This document shows, piece by piece, positions 58,623 to 64,000 of a DNA stretch of 64,000 bases (its first letter is position 1; each line of letters opens with the position of its first letter). Under the pieces are notes generated by a model. The model was not told the origin of the DNA. It saw only the letters and a program-made list of their open reading frames with translations, and made no database searches. Position numbers and translations under genes: made by a program. This DNA is from Myotis daubentonii (Eukaryota > Chordata > Mammalia > Chiroptera > Vespertilionidae), in the NCBI RefSeq assembly GCF_963259705.1, contig NC_081844.1, positions 38,691,341 through 38,755,340 on the forward strand, read 5' to 3'.

Positions 58623-60490
58623 TAGTAAAGATAAAGGAATCTCTGCTGTCTTTTTTTTTCTATATAGACTCTCCAAATTGTATTTCTAGCCCTGGCAACT
58701 TTCTCATTTTAATTGCTACTATATACACTGTACAGTCCTGAAAACCTGGAAAATATGTTTATGCTTCCTCTTTTGCAAGATCATTTCCACAAAATACTTT
58801 TGATGGCAATAGTCAGAAAGGTTTACAGCCTTACTTATCCTTGTGGTGTGGAGGAAGGGAGTTAGAAACAAGAGGAGACATAGCCAGATTTCCTTATTAA
58901 ATCTGAAAGATTCTCAGATTCCTGAGGGCCTCTGCTTTTTATGACATATACATTAGTCTGCCACTAAATGGTTATAAGCACTAAGTGATTATAACAGACA
59001 ATCTATAGATGACTACACCAGCTAAATTTCTTACCTTTAATCATTTTGGACAGATTTCCTTTATAGAATAGTATCATACATAAAGCTTGATACTGTTCTA
59101 TACATTCTCACAGTGACCCTCACACAGTTTTATTTCTTCCCTTCTTTAGTGTAGAAATTCCTTCCAGCCTTACATATTCCATCATAATGGATTTTCTTTG
59201 AAATCATTTTTAGACTCTATTATTCTCCTTTTCAGAGTCCCAAGCAGCATCAGTGAACATTAATTAAACACTCCAGAGGTTAATTATTATAAAATAAACT
59301 AAGAATTATAAAATTGAGATGTCCACATTGGTATCTTTCTTTTTAGTCTTCCAAACCCCAGATTCAATCGTTGTAAAATATTTTAATGGCATCAGATAGA
59401 TTAGCTACAATATGGTGTCCCTCTTTATAGGAATAGAGAAAATTTGAACTTGTTATTTTATTTCTATCTTAAGAATCATAAAGTATTTTGCTACCACTTG
59501 ATCAAATTAATGTAATTTAATCTTAGTTCCCACCATCACAGCTCTACAAACTAAACTTTATGCCATTGTTTTATTTGCATAATATTGCTTAATTTTTATA
59601 AGCATATCAATATATTTTTAAACATTCTCATTTGTTAGGCAAATGTAGTTTACTTTTTATAATACAATAAACTAATTCATTTAAGGTAACATATTAAAAT
59701 TAAGAGGAAAGAATTTTAATTTACCTATAATCTTTAATGAATAACATTATATCTGAGAACTTATATCTCAAATAGAACTAAGTAATTCTCCCAATTTACA
59801 TATATCTGCCTAACAAAGTTCTTAACTGTTTTTAATGTTTTTATTGACCAAATATATTAAGCTCCCTCTGATGATCTAGTCTCCATTATATTTCTCCCCA
59901 TTTTAAAATCCAGCTTTAGTCCCATTTGAGGTAATTATTTGATTCTTGAGAAAGTTTCTCTAGTAGATATTTTTTATTCTAGCCATTTTCTAAAAACTAA
60001 GTAATTTTAAAAATTAAGAAATTCAAATTTGAACATATTTTGTATCTTTTTGCACCAAAATTTTCAAATATTTATGTGCATTTTTAATAGTATAAACTCA
60101 AATTTTTTAACTGTTAAACTCATCCTTTCCCAATATTTCTCTAACTTATTATAGTGCCAAACATTCTCACTTTGAGTACAGTTTTATTATTCTCAACATA
60201 TTGCCATCAATTTTTTTCTCTAAGTATTATGGGAACTCTAGACTTCCCTATTTCCCTCACATTTGAGTTGTGTGTCATTGTATATAATGAGCTTCTCTAA
60301 GGCCTTACTCAGCCTCCATTATTCCAAGTTTACATTCTTCTTAAGCAGAAAATGATTTAACAACTATTGGAAACCATAGTTCTTAAAAAATTTAAATAAA
60401 GCTGGTTTACCATCATTGGGGTCATTTTCTTTCCTGTTGATGACAGAGGCGTGTCTATTTTGTCTTTTAAACCTGCGGAGACCAAAAGAA
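58623..60490. other. GLRA3 intron 3, AT-rich
   Basis: No gene, splice-flanked exon or named transposon is seen. The texture is uniform. Confidence 0.5.
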
Positions 60491-60492
60491 CT

Positions 60493-60578
60493 CAGGAGTG
60501 TTTTTTATTGCTTCTATGAAGGGAAGCTTAAGATCTCCACATTAAGTGACACTTACTAGTAAGTGAAAAACACTCCTG
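60493..60578. repeat. Short inverted-repeat element, unclassified
   Basis: Begins CAGGAGTGTTTTT and ends AAAAACACTCCTG, a 13-bp inverted repeat enclosing 60 bp. An inner palindrome 'acttactagtaagt' lies near its right end. No clear target duplication. Confidence 0.5.
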
Positions 60579-61850
60579 CAAACCTGTGATGAATTGTGGA
60601 TAAGGCTTATATGCCAGGATGAAAACATTTGTAAGTTGCATTTAAAAAACAACAACAAAACACCTCATATATGTGTATGTAGTAGTTTGGGTGTGTATAT
60701 ATAGCAGTATTTAAAAATGGATAAATTGGCTGAATCTTCTATCTTCAGAAAACAGATGGCTCTCCATCTTGTTACCAATAAGAATTAGAGAATTGCTCTG
60801 CTATGTGCTTTAAGTCAATATTTTCTCATTGAACCATTACTTTTCACCAGTTCCCTTAGAATAAAGTACTTTTCTAAAATAAAAAAAAATTAAAATAACA
60901 GGTGAGCTATTTTGGTATAAGAGTGTTTTAGGTGCCTGTATACAGCAATGTGTGGTGGGGTTGGGTGAGAGTATCTTGAGGGTCTGTTTGAGCTCATAGA
61001 ATTGCTCAAACTCTACAGTGTTTCAATTTTCCACACAAATGATAGGTGCATATATGATGATGACAAGCTTTTTTTTTAATGCTACTTTATTTGGTTGTGT
61101 ATATATAGCAGTATTTGGTTGTGTTAGGATAACATTTAATTCCTTGCACTGATTTATCAAATAGACTCCATTGACATTCTATAATTTTAATCCAATTTAC
61201 CTTCAAGTTCTATCTTAAAAAAATACTTTGTTTAAATACATGGGCATTTTATTTAATTTTTTTGTAATTATAGGCTCCATAGAGCAGCAATCCACTCTGA
61301 TATGTTCATCACTAAACATTAACAAAAAGGAGAATTCTCAGAACAAAGTTGCTCTTAAGTATATATTGTGAAATACTCAAACACACACATGCATATCCTG
61401 GCTAACAAAGAATATTTTTTCCAAAAAGAGAACTTTGCTATTGTGTCTTTGACACAAGTGGATAAACTCTATTTTTCCTGCTTTGTCATATGGTCTGTTT
61501 TTGCAGTTCTGAGTCCTGGTCACTGACTTAAATTGGTGCTACAGTCTCTAAAATATGAGCTAAGTATCTAATTGTACGATCTTATGAGTATTGCTAATAT
61601 TGCCCAGATGGATTTGGCTTTTTAATTCAAATCTTCACATGTAATTTTATAATCTTTCCTCAAAAAGTGTTCGCTCTTTTAGCTATATTGATAGAGAGAT
61701 AAATTCATTAAAAGCACTAAAATTTTGTATGGATAGGTCTCTAAGATAAGAAATTAGAACTCCTATTATATAGTGCTTATGATCTTTGAAGAATAATGTC
61801 TAAAAATAAAATATTATGATGCAATTATTTCAGGTATCAACTAGATTTTA
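60579..61850. other. GLRA3 intron 3, unassigned
   Basis: No gene. The phrase 'tgtatatatagcagtattt' occurs twice, at about 60694 and 61097. Confidence 0.45.
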
Positions 61851-62800
61851 CAGTAATGGCTTTTTTTTTTCATGATAATTGAAAGGAAATGTGTGTAATT
61901 TAAAGGGAAGTCCATCTTTTCTGTCCTTTTGTAACCTTTCCCCAAAATAAGTTGGTCCATTGTATCTATTACCATTGAGTTTAAGTTCTTGTAAAAGTGC
62001 ATTCATTTTATGAGGGCCATAATAGTGTTCAGGGACTATTCCAGCGTAATTTATATTTCTAGATTTAAACATGTTAATGTAGCAGATGATGAGATAGATG
62101 ATATTCCACTTCCTTTTAGAATAGCCTGAAAGCATCCTGCTATCCTTTTAATAGTAAGATTATGTCTGTTAAGATCTTTGCCCCACTGTCTTACTTTTCT
62201 TACTTTGAGTAATAGGTAAAGCCTAGCCAAATATAACGATGACATTGGTCTGGAAGATTTTTTAATTTCAAGCATGAGTAACTGGCGACTGGCTGTCTGA
62301 ATGTGTTCTGAACTATCCTTATAAGCATGAATCAGAAACAGGGCATATTTATGGGAAAGGTTGCAGAAAGACGCATGAAGGTTACACATCCTGGTGACCC
62401 CATCAAAAAGGTGAATAAATCTCTGCCTGGTGCCGTCGTCCCCGGGGCCATCTTTTTAATCTCTGGCTCTCAAAAAGAAACTCTGCAGATCCTGTTCACA
62501 CAGGTGCAATTTCTTATGAAGCATATCGCAAAGAATAAAATTGTTTACTTGTGCTGCGGTGTCATGGTGTCATTAAAACAAACAAGATATGTAAAAGCAT
62601 ATTTCCAGTTCTATGGGGGGAAAGTGCCGAGGAGAAATGGATGCTGATGACAACAGGAAGAAAAGTGTCTGGGGAGGAGGGAGTTGTCAGGCACATATTT
62701 CTGTATCTTCTCTTCTTTATTGGACCATGTGTCTATGTAGAGTTTTCTTTCATTCTAGCTAAGTCAATTGAAAGGTTAATTGTATTTTGTTTAGGTATTT
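61850..62800. other. Candidate conserved noncoding block with long frames
   Basis: Transposon-free. It contains two overlapping open frames of more than 100 codons, one per strand (about 62051-62389 reverse and 62327-62647 forward), unusual for this AT-rich intron. CpGs persist at 62430-62447 ('gtgccgtcgtccccgg'). Neither translation resembles a known protein to me, and neither has splice sites that I trust. A conserved regulatory element is the likelier reading. Confidence 0.35.
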
Positions 62801-63169
62801 GAAACATTTGAGTTGGAAAACAATGAGGAAGATTATAGGGCTGATTATAGTGTCAAAGACATATGTCACTTAGTGCAACCCTCCTCTTTCTACCTTCTGT
62901 AAAGCTAGTGTGTAATGCCAAGTGATTGTTATCTGCACGTGGTCCTCTCAAGAGGAAGACAGGATATAGCATTCACTGTTGCCAGATCAATTAAGCATGT
63001 TTGTTGGCCACCTACCATGACACAGATGTGATCTGATTATTGTGAATGGTTCCTAGCAATGGTGCTCATCTTCATGGAATTTATCATCCTGCACCTTTTC
63101 CTCTGAGAATTTGCTTTTCTGAAAGAATGCACTCCAAAATGTAATTTCAAGCTCTACTGAGAAAATGGG

Positions 63170-63470
63170 CAGCAAGATGGGGAACTGTGTTCTGTAAGAT
63201 GATTGGCATTAGTCATAATTTGTTCCTTACTCATGGATTTAACACGTCAATTAGTGTTAAGTACGTCGCAATCAATTAAAATTGCAAATAGCTCTTCAGC
63301 TGTAATGCTGAATCTCTGACTGATAAATGAGTGAACATTAACACCAGTTAGAGGACGCGTTTCTGTGGCTGCGATAAAACTAGCAGCCTATCTATAAAAC
63401 AAGCCACCCTAACCATGTTTCAGATGCACTCAAACAAGCCAGATTGACAGGGATCTGGGCTGTGCCACAA
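63170..63470. other. Candidate conserved noncoding block
   Basis: Transposon-free. Clustered homeodomain-type ATTA cores and persistent CpGs: 'acacgtcaattagtgttaag', 'tacgtcgcaatcaattaaaa' and 'gttagaggacgcgtttctg'. It resembles a developmental enhancer. Confidence 0.35.
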
Positions 63471-63575
63471 GTGCCCTGTCAAATAGAACAGTTGCAGGCA
63501 AAAGAGTTAAGCAGTCCTGCTGCTTAGGTATTCAGTTAGAAAATGGAAAATTCCTATTTGACATATATATATATT

Positions 63576-63963
63576 TTAGAGGCCCAGTGCACAAAATTTG
63601 TGCATGGGGTGGGGGGGCAGTCCTTCAGCCCAGCCCGCACCCTCTCCAATCCAGGACCCCTGTGGGATTGGGCCTAAACTGGCAGTCGGTCATCCCTCTC
63701 GCAATCTGGGACCACTGGCTCCTAAATGCGCACCTGCCTGCCTGCCTGCCTGATGCCCCTAACTGTTCCCCTGCCTGCCTAATTGCCCCTAACCACCTCT
63801 ACCTGCCTGCCTGGTCACCCCTAACTGCCCTCCCCTGCCGGCCTGATTGCCCCTAACTGCCTCTGCCTCTGCCCTTGCCACTGTGGCTTTGTCCAGAAAG
63901 AGGTCCAGAAGGATGTCCAGAAGATGCCTGGTCTAATTAGCATATTACCCTTTTATTAGTATA
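63576..63963 (-). mobile_element. Helitron, antisense, with minisatellite
   Basis: The 3' hairpin 'gtgcacaaaatttgtgcat' lies at the left, with TTAG in place of CTAG (reading + as 'tttagaggcccag'). The 5' region 'catattacccttttatta' lies at the right. 'ctgcctgcctgattgcccct' units repeat around 63735-63865, the reverse of those in the copy at 58250. Confidence 0.8.
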
Positions 63964-64000
63964 TCCTATCTAATAAAAGAGAAACATGGTAATTAGCCAT
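63964..64000 (+). mobile_element. 5' end of another Helitron, cut by the window
   Basis: TCCTATCTAATAAAAGAG with 'aaacatggtaattagc' starts immediately after the previous Helitron's 5' end. The two are head to head. Confidence 0.75.

Noticed and set aside
58482..58700. A reverse frame near the Helitron end at 58622
   Set aside because: It spans the element boundary and has no similarity to Rep or helicase proteins.

Overview
The window is mammalian nuclear DNA, almost certainly from a vespertilionid bat. Two element families point to this lineage together: about seventeen tRNA-derived VES-type SINEs, and about fourteen rolling-circle Helitrons of the HeliBat kind. The Helitrons begin TCCTATATAATAAAAG or TCTACACTAATAAAAG, end in a GTGCAC hairpin plus CTAG, and sit between A and T. 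Composition is AT-rich with large intergenic and intronic space, canonical GT-AG introns, and no bacterial-style gene packing.

One protein-coding gene is recognisable. It is the 5' part of GLRA3 (glycine receptor alpha-3 subunit) on the + strand. Coding exon 1 (18928-18998) carries the start and signal peptide. Coding exon 2 (44452-44579) carries the rest of the signal region and the mature N-terminus. Coding exon 3 (55046-55113) carries the first extracellular beta-strand region. The three join in frame for 89 codons. The remaining exons lie beyond the right edge. A CpG-rich 5' flank and leader (about 18310-18927) precedes exon 1 and holds four short upstream ORFs.

Layout. 1-18.3 kb is the intergenic 5' flank: L1 fragments, MIRs split by solo LTRs, a MaLR LTR, VES SINEs and two Helitrons. 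18.3-19.0 kb is the promoter region, leader and exon 1. 19.0-44.45 kb is intron 1, with L1 relics, Helitrons at about 21.1, 25.1, 29.7, 34.7 and 39.1 kb, a TA-flanked MITE, a hAT MITE nested in a SINE, MER5, and ERV LTR relics. 44.58-55.05 kb is intron 2; it holds a SINE starting 41 bp after the exon 2 donor, twin-primed L1 insertions, two Helitrons carrying CTCF-like hairpins, and a multi-layer nest at 53-55 kb. 55.11-64 kb is the 5' part of intron 3, with a head-to-head Helitron pair forming a roughly 1.8-kb inverted repeat and several stretches that look like candidate conserved noncoding DNA.

The most interesting signal is that at least five Helitron copies carry near-consensus CTCF core motifs. 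In three copies the motifs form a convergent palindromic pair, so the family could have spread CTCF-like sites through this lineage. No CRISPR array, structural RNA gene or second protein-coding gene could be supported. Family names for ancient repeats are from memory and were not checked by search.
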